A stretch of DNA of 50,908 bases, taken from assembly GCA_003135135.1 (NCBI GenBank), contig PLDK01000009.1, positions 1-50,908 on the forward strand, written 5' to 3'. This DNA is from Deltaproteobacteria bacterium. GTDB lineage: Bacteria; Desulfobacterota; Binatia; Binatales; Binataceae. Positions 37,024 to 45,551 of this stretch are shown piece after piece. A model generated the notes under the pieces. The model searched no databases, was not told the origin of the DNA, and was given only the letters and a program-made list of their open reading frames with translations. Within the stretch, counting starts at the first letter, position 1, and every line of letters starts with the position of its first letter. Made by a program: the position numbers and the translations under genes.

Positions 37024-38150
37024 GATTGCCTCAGGTCGAGTTGCCCGCCGTACTGATGCCAGATCCGGCAGGTGCCTTCGCTGCTGACCATGCACGCGCC
37101 AACGGGATTGTCGGGCACGCATTCCTTGCCGAACAGCGTACAGGCCGACGGCGACGCGATGCCCGCCATGATGTTGCCGCAGATGCAGCTTTGCGCGAGG
37201 CTGGGCGGCGCAAACTCCCAGAGCCTGCTCACGTCGATTTTGAATCGCCGGCGCGCGTCGAAGTGCGACCATTCATCGCGCAGGCGCAGGTTGCCGTTGG
37301 GAACGTGGGCGATTCCGCGCCATCGCCCGCCCACAGGCCGAAACACCTTCCACAGCACTTCCTGCGCGCGGAGGTTGCCTTCGCGCCTGACGCATCGCGG
37401 ATACATGTTTGCAACTTCGGCCCGGCGGTCGCGGATTAGTTCGAGCAGCTTCGCGAGCCCGGCCAGGATATCGAGCGGTTCGAAGCCGGCCACGACCACC
37501 GGAATCCCGTGGCGCTCGACGAAGCGTTCGAAAATCGCGCAGCCGGTGATCGTCGCCGCGTGCCCCGCAGCGAGGAAACCCTCGACGCGCGTTTGCGGCA
37601 TCTCGGCCACGATTTCCATCACCGGCGGGATGTACTTGTGTGCGGAGAGTATCGAAAAGTTTGCCGGCGGTCCGCTCAGCAGCAACGCGGCCGTCGCGAC
37701 CGCGGTGGTCTCGAAGCCGCTGGCGAAAAAGACCAGCTCTTCGTCGAGGTTCGCCGCGAGCTGCGCCGCCTGCGTCACGCTGTACACGACATCGATCCTG
37801 GCACCCGCGGCCTGTGCGTCGGCAAGCGATCGCGCAGTGCCGGGCACACGGAGCATGTCGCCGTACGTGGCGATTCGCACGCCATCTTCCGCCAGCGCGA
37901 CCGCCTCGTCCACTTCAGGCATGTCGGTCACGCAGACCGGGCATCCCGGGCCCATGATGACTTCAAGCTGGCGCGGGAAGATCGCGCGCAATCCGAAGCG
38001 CGCGATCGCCTGCTCGTGGCTGCCACACACATGCATCACCGACACCGGATCGCGGCCGATCTCCCGCACCAGGCGCTCGAGCATTTCCGCCATCGCGGCC
38101 GCCCGCCCGGGATCGCGGAACTGGAGCCGGTTGCCGCCGATGTCACTCAT
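37020..38150 (-). CDS. hypD: Hydrogenase maturation protein HypD
   Basis: A 376-aa Fe-S protein and scaffold on which the Fe(CN)2CO unit is assembled with HypC. VMHVCGSHEQAIARFGLR, MGPGCPVCVTDMPEV and the C-terminal cysteine-rich part (SCICGNIMAGIASPSACTLF, KECVPDNPVGACMVSSEGTC) that holds the 4Fe-4S cluster are all intact. It overlaps hypC by 8 bases and hypE by 4. Confidence 0.93.
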   Translation of the reverse strand: MSDIGGNRLQFRDPGRAAAMAEMLERLVREIGRDPVSVMHVCGSHEQAIARFGLRAIFPRQLEVIMGPGCPVCVTDMPEVDEAVALAEDGVRIATYGDMLRVPGTARSLADAQAAGARIDVVYSVTQAAQLAANLDEELVFFASGFETTAVATAALLLSGPPANFSILSAHKYIPPVMEIVAEMPQTRVEGFLAAGHAATITGCAIFERFVERHGIPVVVAGFEPLDILAGLAKLLELIRDRRAEVANMYPRCVRREGNLRAQEVLWKVFRPVGGRWRGIAHVPNGNLRLRDEWSHFDARRRFKIDVSRLWEFAPPSLAQSCICGNIMAGIASPSACTLFGKECVPDNPVGACMVSSEGTCRIWHQYGGQLDLRQS

Positions 38151-38433
38151 TTTTCTTTTCGCCGGCCGGACCGATCTCGCCCCGGATGTCGGCGGCCAGC
38201 AGATCTTCTTTCGACATTGCTGCGAGCAGATGCTCGTACAGCGCCAATGTTTCCTCTACTTCAGCGGGCGGGATGCGGCAAATGGCAAAGCCGACGTGAT
38301 TCATCACGTAATCGCCCGGTTCGACAGGCTCATCGACGATATCGAGTCGCACGTTGCGGCGGATGCCGAAGAAATCGACCGTGGCCAGCAATCCATCGAT
38401 CGACACCACCTTGCCGGGAACGCCTAGGCACAT
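38143..38433 (-). CDS. hypC: Hydrogenase maturation chaperone HypC
   Basis: A 96-aa chaperone. The N-terminal MCLGVPGKVVSIDG gives the essential Cys2; DYVMNHVGFAICRIP is the second conserved block. The frame is open upstream within hypF in another phase, so the MCLGVP start at 38433 is chosen. It overlaps hypF by 10 bases. Confidence 0.92.
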   Translation of the reverse strand: MCLGVPGKVVSIDGLLATVDFFGIRRNVRLDIVDEPVEPGDYVMNHVGFAICRIPPAEVEETLALYEHLLAAMSKEDLLAADIRGEIGPAGEKKNE

Positions 38434-40766
38434 ACCGAACCCCCTTCGCGCGTGCGCGCGTCGGCGACCATCGCCTGTCCAAGTGCGATACCGCCGTCGC
38501 CGGGCGGAACCGAACGATGCGTGTAAACGTCGAAATTCCGCGCGAGCGCGGAGGCGATTCCCTCCGCAAGGCGCGCATTCTGGAAGCATCCGCCGGTCAG
38601 CACGATCGGCACTCGCCCGACGCCCGCCGACGCCGCGCGCACGACCTCGGCGGCTGCGCACACAAGAGTATTGTGAAAGCGAGCCGCGATCACGCCCGCG
38701 CAAACGCCGCGCAGCAGATCGCGCACCGCGTCGCGCACCGCCTGGCGCAGATCAACTTCCCATGGCGCCGCGTTGCGATCGACGTCGAAGCGGTAGTGCG
38801 CGCGCTCGGCCGAATCGGCTGCCCATTCGAGGCGCATCGCTACCTGGCCCTCGTAGTTCGCCTCCGTAACTCCCAGCACCAGCGCGCCGAAGGCGTCGAA
38901 GTAGCGGCCGACGCCGTGCGCCAGCGGTGCATTGAATCGGTTCGCGATCATCCGGCGCACGACGGCCAAGTCGCGCGGCGCGATCTCCGCGAAAAGCGCC
39001 AGGTCGTCGAGCGGCGCCGCCGCGGCGAAAGCGTCATCGAGCATCGCAAGCGCGATCCGCCACACCTTTCGAATGGCAGTATCGCCGCCGGCGAGCGCGA
39101 GCGGACGAAAGGTTGCAAGCCGCGTGAAGCCGGCGAAATCTGCGAGCAGAAATTCACCGCCCCACGCGTGGCCGTCGCTTCCGTAGCCGGTTCCGTCAAA
39201 CGCCAGCCCAAGCACCGGGCCGGTAAGTCCGTGCTCCGCCATCGCGCTGGCAACGTGCGCATGATGATGCTGAACTTGCACCGCGACCAAGCCGCTGCGC
39301 GAGCGCGCATACAAGGTCGAAAGGTAGTCGGGATGCAGGTCATGGGCGATGACCTCGGGATTCACCTCGAGAAAGCGCTCCATCCGCGCGATCGATTGCT
39401 CAAACGACTGGAAGGTGTCGAGATTTTCAAGGTCGCCGATATGCGGCCCGAGATACGCCTGGGCGCCGACACCGATGCAGAACGTATTCTTGAGCTGCGC
39501 TCCGCACGCCAGCACGGGACGGCTGAACGCTCGCGGGAGCGCGATCGCGCGCGGCACATAACCGCGCGAGCGGCGGATCACGGTGGGGCCCCCGGCAAGC
39601 ACGCGCACGACGGAGTCGTCGCAGCGGGTCACGATCTCGCGGTCGTGCAAAACGAACAGGTCGGCGACCGCGCCGAGCCGCGCGATTGCCTCGTCGTTGC
39701 GATAGGCAATGGGTTCCTCGGACAGATTGCCCGAGGTCATCACGAGCGGGCGGCCGACTTCAGCCACTATCAAGTAATGCAGCGGTGAGTACGGAAGCAT
39801 TAACCCGAGCATCGGATTATCGGGCGCAATTTCGCTGGCGAGTTCGGCGCCGTCGCGCCGTCGGACGAGAACAATCGGCCGCTCGCTGGAGACCAGGACG
39901 GCAGTTTCGGCCTGGGTAAGATCCGCCAAGCGTTGGGCCTCAGCGAGATCGCGCACCATCACGGCGAGCGGCTTTTGCTCGCGGCGTTTGCGGCTGCGAA
40001 GGCGCTGCACCGCGGCGGAACTGGTCGCATCGCAGGCGAGGTGAAACCCACCAATCCCCCTGATTGCGACAATCCGGCCCGCGGCGATCGCGCTGGCGGC
40101 GGCGCGAATCGCGTCGGGCTCGGCCGCAACTTGATCAGCGTTCGGATCGAAGATGCTAAGGGCAGGACCGCACTGGGGACACGCGTTCGGCTCGGCATGG
40201 AAGCGGCGATCGGCGACGGCGTCATACTCGCAACGGCATTCGGGGCACATCGCGAAAGGCGCCATCGTGGTAGCGGGCCGATCGTAGGGAATGTCGCGCG
40301 TGATGGTGAAGCGCGGCCCGCAATTGGTGCAGTTGGTGAACGGGTACCGATAGCGGCGGTCGGCTGGATCGAAAATTTCGGCCAAGCAATCGCTGCAAAT
40401 CGCGATATCGGGCGGAATCGCAAGCCGACGCTCCGCACCGCGGCGGCTGGGGACTATGTCGAAACGTTCGAGATGCTCGGGCGGAATCGTTTCGCAAACA
40501 ATGCCCTCGATTCGCGCGGCTGGTGGCGCTGAGGCAGAAAGCAGGCGGACGAATCTATCGAGCATCTGCGCTGTGCCGAACGCCTCAATCGTGGCTCCCG
40601 TCGAGCTGTTCCACACCCGGCCGCGGACGCGTTCGCGGCCGGCGAGCCGATGCACCCAAGGACGAAATCCGACCCCCTGAACGGTGCCCCCGATTCTAAT
40701 CCGTCTGCCTTCGGTGCGATCCCCGGCGGGAGCAAGATTACAGCTTGGGTGCGGTGCGTCCATCAC
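38424..40766 (-). CDS. hypF: Carbamoyltransferase HypF
   Basis: A 780-aa enzyme that makes thiocarboxamide on HypE from carbamoyl phosphate. Domains in order: acylphosphatase (GGTVQGVGFRPWVHRLAG, residues 27-45), zinc fingers (AICSDCLAEIF, CTNCGPRF, MCPECRCEYD, CPQCGP), YrdC-like (MVRDLAEAQRLADL, MLPYSPLHYLIV) and Kae1-like with the metal site VQHHHAHVASAMAEH. Length is normal. The two start codons MM lie at 40766/40763. Its first about 28 codons and a short upstream segment are duplicated 1252 bases upstream; the DNA before the start is an insertion, so its promoter context has changed. Confidence 0.93.
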   Translation of the reverse strand: MMDAPHPSCNLAPAGDRTEGRRIRIGGTVQGVGFRPWVHRLAGRERVRGRVWNSSTGATIEAFGTAQMLDRFVRLLSASAPPAARIEGIVCETIPPEHLERFDIVPSRRGAERRLAIPPDIAICSDCLAEIFDPADRRYRYPFTNCTNCGPRFTITRDIPYDRPATTMAPFAMCPECRCEYDAVADRRFHAEPNACPQCGPALSIFDPNADQVAAEPDAIRAAASAIAAGRIVAIRGIGGFHLACDATSSAAVQRLRSRKRREQKPLAVMVRDLAEAQRLADLTQAETAVLVSSERPIVLVRRRDGAELASEIAPDNPMLGLMLPYSPLHYLIVAEVGRPLVMTSGNLSEEPIAYRNDEAIARLGAVADLFVLHDREIVTRCDDSVVRVLAGGPTVIRRSRGYVPRAIALPRAFSRPVLACGAQLKNTFCIGVGAQAYLGPHIGDLENLDTFQSFEQSIARMERFLEVNPEVIAHDLHPDYLSTLYARSRSGLVAVQVQHHHAHVASAMAEHGLTGPVLGLAFDGTGYGSDGHAWGGEFLLADFAGFTRLATFRPLALAGGDTAIRKVWRIALAMLDDAFAAAAPLDDLALFAEIAPRDLAVVRRMIANRFNAPLAHGVGRYFDAFGALVLGVTEANYEGQVAMRLEWAADSAERAHYRFDVDRNAAPWEVDLRQAVRDAVRDLLRGVCAGVIAARFHNTLVCAAAEVVRAASAGVGRVPIVLTGGCFQNARLAEGIASALARNFDVYTHRSVPPGDGGIALGQAMVADARTREGGSVCA

Positions 40767-40789
40767 TTCAACCGGGACTCGTCGACCGA
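40680..40789. repeat. 110-bp direct repeat, copy at hypF
   Basis: Identical at 106 of 110 positions to 41932-42041 by eye, without gaps. This copy contains the hypF start codons and the first about 28 codons (to GGTV). Confidence 0.9.
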
Positions 40790-40937
40790 AATCGGAACAA
40801 CAAAAACATATTTTTCGACGTGATAGCAGGACGCTGAGGTCGGCACACTGGCGTCGGCCTCAGCCGGACAAAGCCAGTCATCTAGTTGTGGACAGGGGCG
40901 GACAATTCCGATTGCCGTTTCCGCGACGGGTAGTATT

Positions 40938-41099
40938 ATGCCAAAAGCGAAACCGGTTTCACTCCATCCGCTGACGTTCCATGAAGCACTCAAGCATCTC
41001 ATTCGCGTCGATCCTGATAGCGTCGGCATTACTTCTAAGCGGCGTAAGAAGCGCAAGCGCCGACTCCCCAAAGCCAACGCCATGGGCAACCCCAAATAG
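40938..41099 (+). CDS. 53-aa basic small protein, nested 5' of the inserted gene
   Basis: A short frame beginning ATG at 40938 encodes MPKAKPVSLHPLTFHEAL, then KHLIRVDPDSVGITSKRRKK and a basic tail. SLHPLTFxEALxxLxxVDP(P) is a pattern I know from a family of very small bacterial proteins of unknown function. It overlaps the first 40 codons of the next gene in a different frame. If it is real, either the two genes truly overlap or the next one starts later. Confidence 0.5.
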   Translation: MPKAKPVSLHPLTFHEALKHLIRVDPDSVGITSKRRKKRKRRLPKANAMGNPK

Positions 41100-41904
41100 C
41101 CATAGAGAAACTGCATCCGAACAGAAACCAACTCCCGATCATTCCGAGCCAGAACGCACAGATACCGAGCGCGCTAGCGCCCTCTCCTCTGCGACGCCAG
41201 ACCGAAGTGCAGAGAGCGAGGGCACCGCTAGCGGCGCTCGCCGCGCCGCTGAGGAAGAGCGCCACGACCGAAGAGAAGAATTGCTTGAACAGAGATTGGT
41301 TTGTCTGACCGCGATTCTCGCCATTATCGAGGTCGTTACCCTCTTCATTTTCTACTTCACGATGAAAGCGAATGAAGTCGCCGCGAATGCCGCCAAGACT
41401 GGCGCTGACGCCGCGACGAAAGGTGCCGATACGAGCCAGCGGACGCTTGCGCTGGCCGAGCGCCCGCATTTGATCATTCACACTTTCAAAATGGAAGGCT
41501 TCAAAGAACGAACTTCCAACTCTCTGCGAGTTACCTTCACCATAAAAAATTACGGAAGAACCCCGGCCTTTCTTACGCTCTGGGCACTGCGCTTTAGATT
41601 GGTTCAGCTGCCGATGCAGAGAGATTACGGCCCACATAGGAAGCCAGTTCTTGGCTGGATACTGCCGCCGAACGAAGGACAACCCGGGAAGATACCCTTC
41701 GAAGGCGGTCCTTTGACTGAACAGGATCGGCAGATGGTCCTTGAAGGGAAGAAGCACCTCGTCGTTTACGGACTTGTGGAGTACGACGACATTCTCAACA
41801 AGCATCATTGCTTCGCCTTCGGCTGTCGCTATAGAGCCGAGCAAGGCGACTCTCCGGAGCGGTTCGAGCCTATCGGCCAAAACGAATTTTGGAGATACGC
41901 CTAA
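40981..41904 (+). CDS. Hypothetical membrane protein carried by the 1.25-kb insertion
   Basis: A 307-aa protein on the strand opposite to the hydrogenase genes. The N-terminus SFASILIASALLLSGVRSAS looks like a signal peptide, but it lies wholly in the overlap with the 53-aa frame. After a charged linker there is a helix (LTAILAIIEVVTLFIFYFTM), a short Ala/Lys coiled segment, and a beta-rich C-terminal domain with RPHLIIHTFKMEG and FTIKNYGRTPAFLTLWAL. Proteins with one helix, a coil and an 'IxNxGxTPA' domain are common accessory genes in soil bacteria; function unknown. It is not part of hydrogenase biology by any sequence sign. Confidence 0.65.
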   Translation: MKHSSISFASILIASALLLSGVRSASADSPKPTPWATPNSHRETASEQKPTPDHSEPERTDTERASALSSATPDRSAESEGTASGARRAAEEERHDRREELLEQRLVCLTAILAIIEVVTLFIFYFTMKANEVAANAAKTGADAATKGADTSQRTLALAERPHLIIHTFKMEGFKERTSNSLRVTFTIKNYGRTPAFLTLWALRFRLVQLPMQRDYGPHRKPVLGWILPPNEGQPGKIPFEGGPLTEQDRQMVLEGKKHLVVYGLVEYDDILNKHHCFAFGCRYRAEQGDSPERFEPIGQNEFWRYA

Positions 41905-41931
41905 CTCCTTAAAACGCCGGCCTGTCACCCA

Positions 41932-42041
41932 AACGGTGCCCCCGATTCTAATCCGTCTGCCTTCGGTGCGATCCCCGGCCGGCGCAAGATTACAGCTTGG
42001 GTGCGGTGCGTCCATCACTTCAACCGGGGCTCGTCGGCCGA
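41932..42041. repeat. 110-bp direct repeat, copy next to the protease gene
   Basis: Second copy of the hypF 5' end. The minus-strand frame starting at 42018 encodes hypF residues 1-29 and then runs into unrelated sequence of the insertion, so it is a truncated hypF start. This copy is next to the maturation protease and probably keeps the original upstream junction. Confidence 0.9.
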
Positions 42042-42079
42042 GAGTATACAGGCGACCAGTTCCCAGGTTTCTTCATCGC

Positions 42080-42655
42080 TCAACGTAATGCGACAAACTT
42101 AGACTGCTCATCACCAGACAGCCACCAGAAATTCGGCGGGACCGGAGCATGCCGGCGCCGGCAATCGACGCCGCGCTCCACCAGCAAGCGAGCGATGTTA
42201 TCGACAGCAACCGAGGAGGTGCTCATCACCGAAGGGCTAAAACCCTTGCCGAGGTCGCATGACTCGGGAACGACGCCGACGATGATAACTTCGGATGGGG
42301 CGTGACCGGTCAGCCTCAATCGCGCGAGACATTCCCGAACTCCCGGATCGTGCGCCGTCAGGCGAAGCGGGGCCAGGCGAGCCAGGAGGTCGTCTTCGCA
42401 GTAGATGCACAACGTGCCGGGCTTCTCCTGGGCATGAACAGCATCTGCGATTACGACCAGGTCCGCGGCGTACAAATACGGCGCGAGATCGAACCCAGGC
42501 GTGCCGAGGTCGAGAATTTCAACGTTCGAGCTGCACTCATACCTGCAACGGAACATTTCCACGGCCAATGGGCCAAAGCCGTCATCGCCAAGAAGAACGT
42601 TACCTATGCCGACGACGCAGGTTCGCAGGGGTCCGCCGCCGGCGCTAGTGCTCAT
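42080..42655 (-). CDS. Hydrogenase maturation endopeptidase (HyaD/HybD type)
   Basis: A 191-aa protease of the HybD family that trims the large-subunit C-terminus after Ni insertion. CVVGIGNVLLGDDGFGPLAV contains the conserved GxGN and the metal-ligating Asp/Glu region; VVIADAVHAQEKPGTL supplies the second carboxylate segment. ATG at 42655 overlaps the large-subunit stop by ATGA. The C-terminal 30 residues (RGVDCRRRHAPVPPNFWWLS) are an extension of unclear role. Confidence 0.87.
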   Translation of the reverse strand: MSTSAGGGPLRTCVVGIGNVLLGDDGFGPLAVEMFRCRYECSSNVEILDLGTPGFDLAPYLYAADLVVIADAVHAQEKPGTLCIYCEDDLLARLAPLRLTAHDPGVRECLARLRLTGHAPSEVIIVGVVPESCDLGKGFSPSVMSTSSVAVDNIARLLVERGVDCRRRHAPVPPNFWWLSGDEQSKFVALR

Positions 42656-44349
42656 AGCACTTTCACTTGAGCGATTTCGCGGCCGCTTGCATCGAACGTG
42701 TGACAGGCGCACGCCATGCACGGATCGAAGGAGTGGATGGTGCGGAGTACTTCCAGCGGCCTGGACGGATCGGCCACCGGGTTTGCAAGGAGCGCACTTT
42801 CGTATGGCCCGGGAACGCCCTGCTGGTCGCGGGGGCTGGCGTTCCATGTGCTCGGCACTACAGCCTGATAGTTGGAGAAGGTCCCCTTGTCGATGACAAC
42901 CCAGTGCGAAAGCGTGCCACGAGGGGCTTCATGCAGTCCCACGCCCGTAATCTGAGATTGCGGGAATACGGGAGGATTGTAGGTGGTGTCGTCGCCTTTA
43001 AGAATGTTGGCGGTGAGTAACTGGCAGTGCTGGAGCGCCAGGTCGGAGAGCATCGCCGAGCGGATCGCGCGGGCAAGGTACCGCCCCATTGTCGATTGCA
43101 AATTAGCCGGCGTCAGATTCGGACCACGGAGCGACGAAATTGTCTTGAAAGCGTCGTCGGTCCATTTGCGCGTGAGCGGATGGCCGGAGGCGTAGCCTAC
43201 GAGAACATTCGCAAGCGGACCGACCTCCATCGGATGACCGTCGTAGCGCGGCGCTTTTACCCACGAATACTTGGCGTCCTCATGGAAGTCGGTGTAGTCG
43301 GGATCGGTCTTGCCTTGAAAGGGGGGCTGCGGGCCTTCTCCCTGGTACCACGCGTGCGTGACATCCTCGGCAACGGCAGAGCGGAGGGCCTGGTCATTCC
43401 AATTTTGAATTGGCCGCACGGAACCGAGATTCCCATCCATGATGACACCGCCGGGAAGATCGAATTGCGTGGCCTTCGCATCCACCGGAAGGTCAGGAAC
43501 GGCAAGATAATTCGCCGCGCCGCGTCCGTAGCGGAACCACTCGGGGTAGGAGGCGGCGAGCAGGCAGGCATCTACGAGATAAGCCTGTTGCACGAACGGA
43601 ATCAAATCCTGGAGCAGAGATTGGATCATCCCGAGGCGGTCCATATTCATCGTCGCGAGGCTGTTGAGGTTGATCGCGTTCATCACGCCGCCGACAGCCA
43701 GGTTCTGAATGTGCGGCGTTTTCCCCCCGAGAATCCCGACCACCTGGTTGGCTTTGCGCTGAAATTCGAGGGCCTGCAAATAGTGAGCAAACAGAATCAA
43801 GTTCATTTCCGGGCTCAAGTGCATCGCCGGATGGCCCCAGTAGCCGTGAGAGAAAATCCCGAGCTGGCCGCTCGCAATCAAGCCATTGACCTTGTTCTGA
43901 ACATCCTCGAGCGTGCGACTGGAGTTTCCCTCCCAGGCGCCGACGCCGTCTGCGATAACGGCTGCGCGGGTGGGACTCGCCTTGGGAATGGTCGTGATGT
44001 CCACCCAGTCGAGTGCGGACAATTGATAGAAATGAACGATGTGGTCGTGCAGGGCGTGCGCGATGAGAATCAGGTTGCGAATGTACTGCGCGTTGGGCGG
44101 AATCTCGAGCTGGAGCGCATCTTCTACGGCGCGCACCGAGGCGATGGCGTGGACCGTGGTGCAAACTCCGCAGAAGCGCTGTGTGAAAACCCAGCCTTCG
44201 CGGGGATCGCGCCCGAGCAGAATCGTCTCGATTCCGCGCCACATGGTGCAGCTCGCCCATGCTTTCTGCACGGTGCCCCCATCGACCTCGACATCGATGC
44301 GCAGGTGCCCTTCGATGCGAGTTATCGGGTCTATCGAGATGCGAGCCAT
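42652..44349 (-). CDS. [NiFe] hydrogenase large subunit, group 1
   Basis: A 565-aa catalytic subunit. The two Ni-ligating motifs are TQRFCGVCTTVHAIAS (L1; Phe instead of the more common Ile in RICGVC) and SFDPCMACACH (L2). After the final His a 15-residue peptide (TFDASGREIAQVKVL) remains to be removed by the protease next door, so the precursor is complete. The start MARISIDPITRIEGHLRID is the classic N-terminus. The order small-HybA-HybB-large-protease equals E. coli hybOABCD, suggesting a group 1c-like, H2-uptake or bidirectional quinone-linked enzyme facing the periplasm. The subgroup is inferred. Confidence 0.92.
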   Translation of the reverse strand: MARISIDPITRIEGHLRIDVEVDGGTVQKAWASCTMWRGIETILLGRDPREGWVFTQRFCGVCTTVHAIASVRAVEDALQLEIPPNAQYIRNLILIAHALHDHIVHFYQLSALDWVDITTIPKASPTRAAVIADGVGAWEGNSSRTLEDVQNKVNGLIASGQLGIFSHGYWGHPAMHLSPEMNLILFAHYLQALEFQRKANQVVGILGGKTPHIQNLAVGGVMNAINLNSLATMNMDRLGMIQSLLQDLIPFVQQAYLVDACLLAASYPEWFRYGRGAANYLAVPDLPVDAKATQFDLPGGVIMDGNLGSVRPIQNWNDQALRSAVAEDVTHAWYQGEGPQPPFQGKTDPDYTDFHEDAKYSWVKAPRYDGHPMEVGPLANVLVGYASGHPLTRKWTDDAFKTISSLRGPNLTPANLQSTMGRYLARAIRSAMLSDLALQHCQLLTANILKGDDTTYNPPVFPQSQITGVGLHEAPRGTLSHWVVIDKGTFSNYQAVVPSTWNASPRDQQGVPGPYESALLANPVADPSRPLEVLRTIHSFDPCMACACHTFDASGREIAQVKVL

Positions 44350-44366
44350 AATGTTTCTCCTTCTGG

Positions 44367-45551
44367 TCAAGCCGCCGCGGCTTGCGGCTCCCCGGCCATG
44401 ATCGGGAAGAGTTTGATGAGCACGATGTAACCAGCGAGCTCGCCGGCCACGAGCCCGCTGGTAATAAGGATCTCGGTGACGCTCGGAAAGTACGACCAGT
44501 TCGGCCCGGGCTGAAAGGCTACGAGGAAGACGTCGAAGCGATAGAGCGCGCCGGCCAGCACCAGCAACATTGCGGCGCGGAACAGGTTGCCCGCGTTGTG
44601 CCGGCGGCGGTCCGTCGCCAGCAGCACCCCCGCGGCAACGAACAGCGCCAACTCGATGACCGACATCACGCTGTAGTGGTCGAACGCAAACAGCGCGCCT
44701 AGCTGTCCGCGGATGCCAAGGTCAATCAGCCGAAGGCCGAGGTACACTCCAATCAGCGGCAACATCGCGAAGCCGAGCCCGGCGAGCATGTCGGTCTCGA
44801 ATTTGCGGCCGAGAAACTTCGAGGACAGACCGCCCTCCATCACGACCGCCCCGAACCCCATCGCAATGCACGAAATGAGGAAGAGCAGCGGGAGCAGCGT
44901 CGTGTTCCACAGCGGATGCAGGCGCGGCCCACTCAGCAGCAACAGCGACCCGAGCGACGACTGGTGCATCGTCGGCAGCAGCATGCCGAGCGCGATAAGC
45001 CACAGCAGGCTCTTGTTCGCCACTGGGAGGCCGGTATCGCCGACCCGGCGGAACAGGGAGTAGGTGCTGGTGCGCGCCCACTCGAGGAACGCCGGCGACA
45101 GCTCGAGCCACAGCACGACCGTGTACGTCATGATGCACAAGGACACCTCGAGCAGCACCGAGTTCAAGTTCCAATGCCAGAAGAACGGCAGCTTGTAGGC
45201 GATCCACGGTCGGCCGATATCGACCACCACCGAGAGGCCGGCGATGGTGTAGCCGAAGGCGCTGGTGACCAATGCGGGCCGGATGAGCGGGTGATACTTT
45301 CCGCGGTTGAGGATGTACACGAGTAACGCCACCGAGTAGCCGCCACAGCTCAGCGCCGTGCCGGTGACTACGTCGAACGCGATCCACAGACCCCATGGGT
45401 AGCCGTCGTTGAGCGCGGTGCTCGCACCCAGGCCAACAATGAACCGCCAGACGATGAGCAGGCCGGCGATCCCCGCGAAGACCGCGAGCACCAGCACCGG
45501 TCGCGTGAAGACGGCACCGCCGAGCGGTTGCGGACGACTTTCCGCGTTCAT
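44367..45551 (-). CDS. HybB-like NrfD-family quinone-reactive membrane subunit
   Basis: A 394-aa protein with about ten membrane helices, of the NrfD/PsrC/HybB type. GYPWGLWIAFDVVTGTALSC and RPWIAYKLPFFWHWNLNSVL are typical. It has no haem ligands of the cytochrome b type and would exchange electrons between the HybA-like ferredoxin and the quinone pool, perhaps with proton movement as proposed for Hyd-2. It overlaps the HybA-like stop by ATGA. Confidence 0.88.
   Translation of the reverse strand: MNAESRPQPLGGAVFTRPVLVLAVFAGIAGLLIVWRFIVGLGASTALNDGYPWGLWIAFDVVTGTALSCGGYSVALLVYILNRGKYHPLIRPALVTSAFGYTIAGLSVVVDIGRPWIAYKLPFFWHWNLNSVLLEVSLCIMTYTVVLWLELSPAFLEWARTSTYSLFRRVGDTGLPVANKSLLWLIALGMLLPTMHQSSLGSLLLLSGPRLHPLWNTTLLPLLFLISCIAMGFGAVVMEGGLSSKFLGRKFETDMLAGLGFAMLPLIGVYLGLRLIDLGIRGQLGALFAFDHYSVMSVIELALFVAAGVLLATDRRRHNAGNLFRAAMLLVLAGALYRFDVFLVAFQPGPNWSYFPSVTEILITSGLVAGELAGYIVLIKLFPIMAGEPQAAAA

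Noticed and set aside
37509-39788. 759-codon plus-strand open frame opposite hypD/hypC/hypF
   Set aside because: It is an antisense shadow of three intact, tightly coupled hyp genes with all catalytic motifs; its composition is Arg/His-rich with no domain.
41035-42018. 327-codon minus-strand frame starting like hypF
   Set aside because: Only the first 29 codons are hypF-derived (duplicated segment); the rest is antisense to the 307-aa gene.
43027-44430. 467-codon plus-strand frame opposite the hydrogenase large subunit
   Set aside because: Antisense shadow in GC-rich DNA; the large subunit on the minus strand has both NiFe-binding motifs and the full C-terminal extension.
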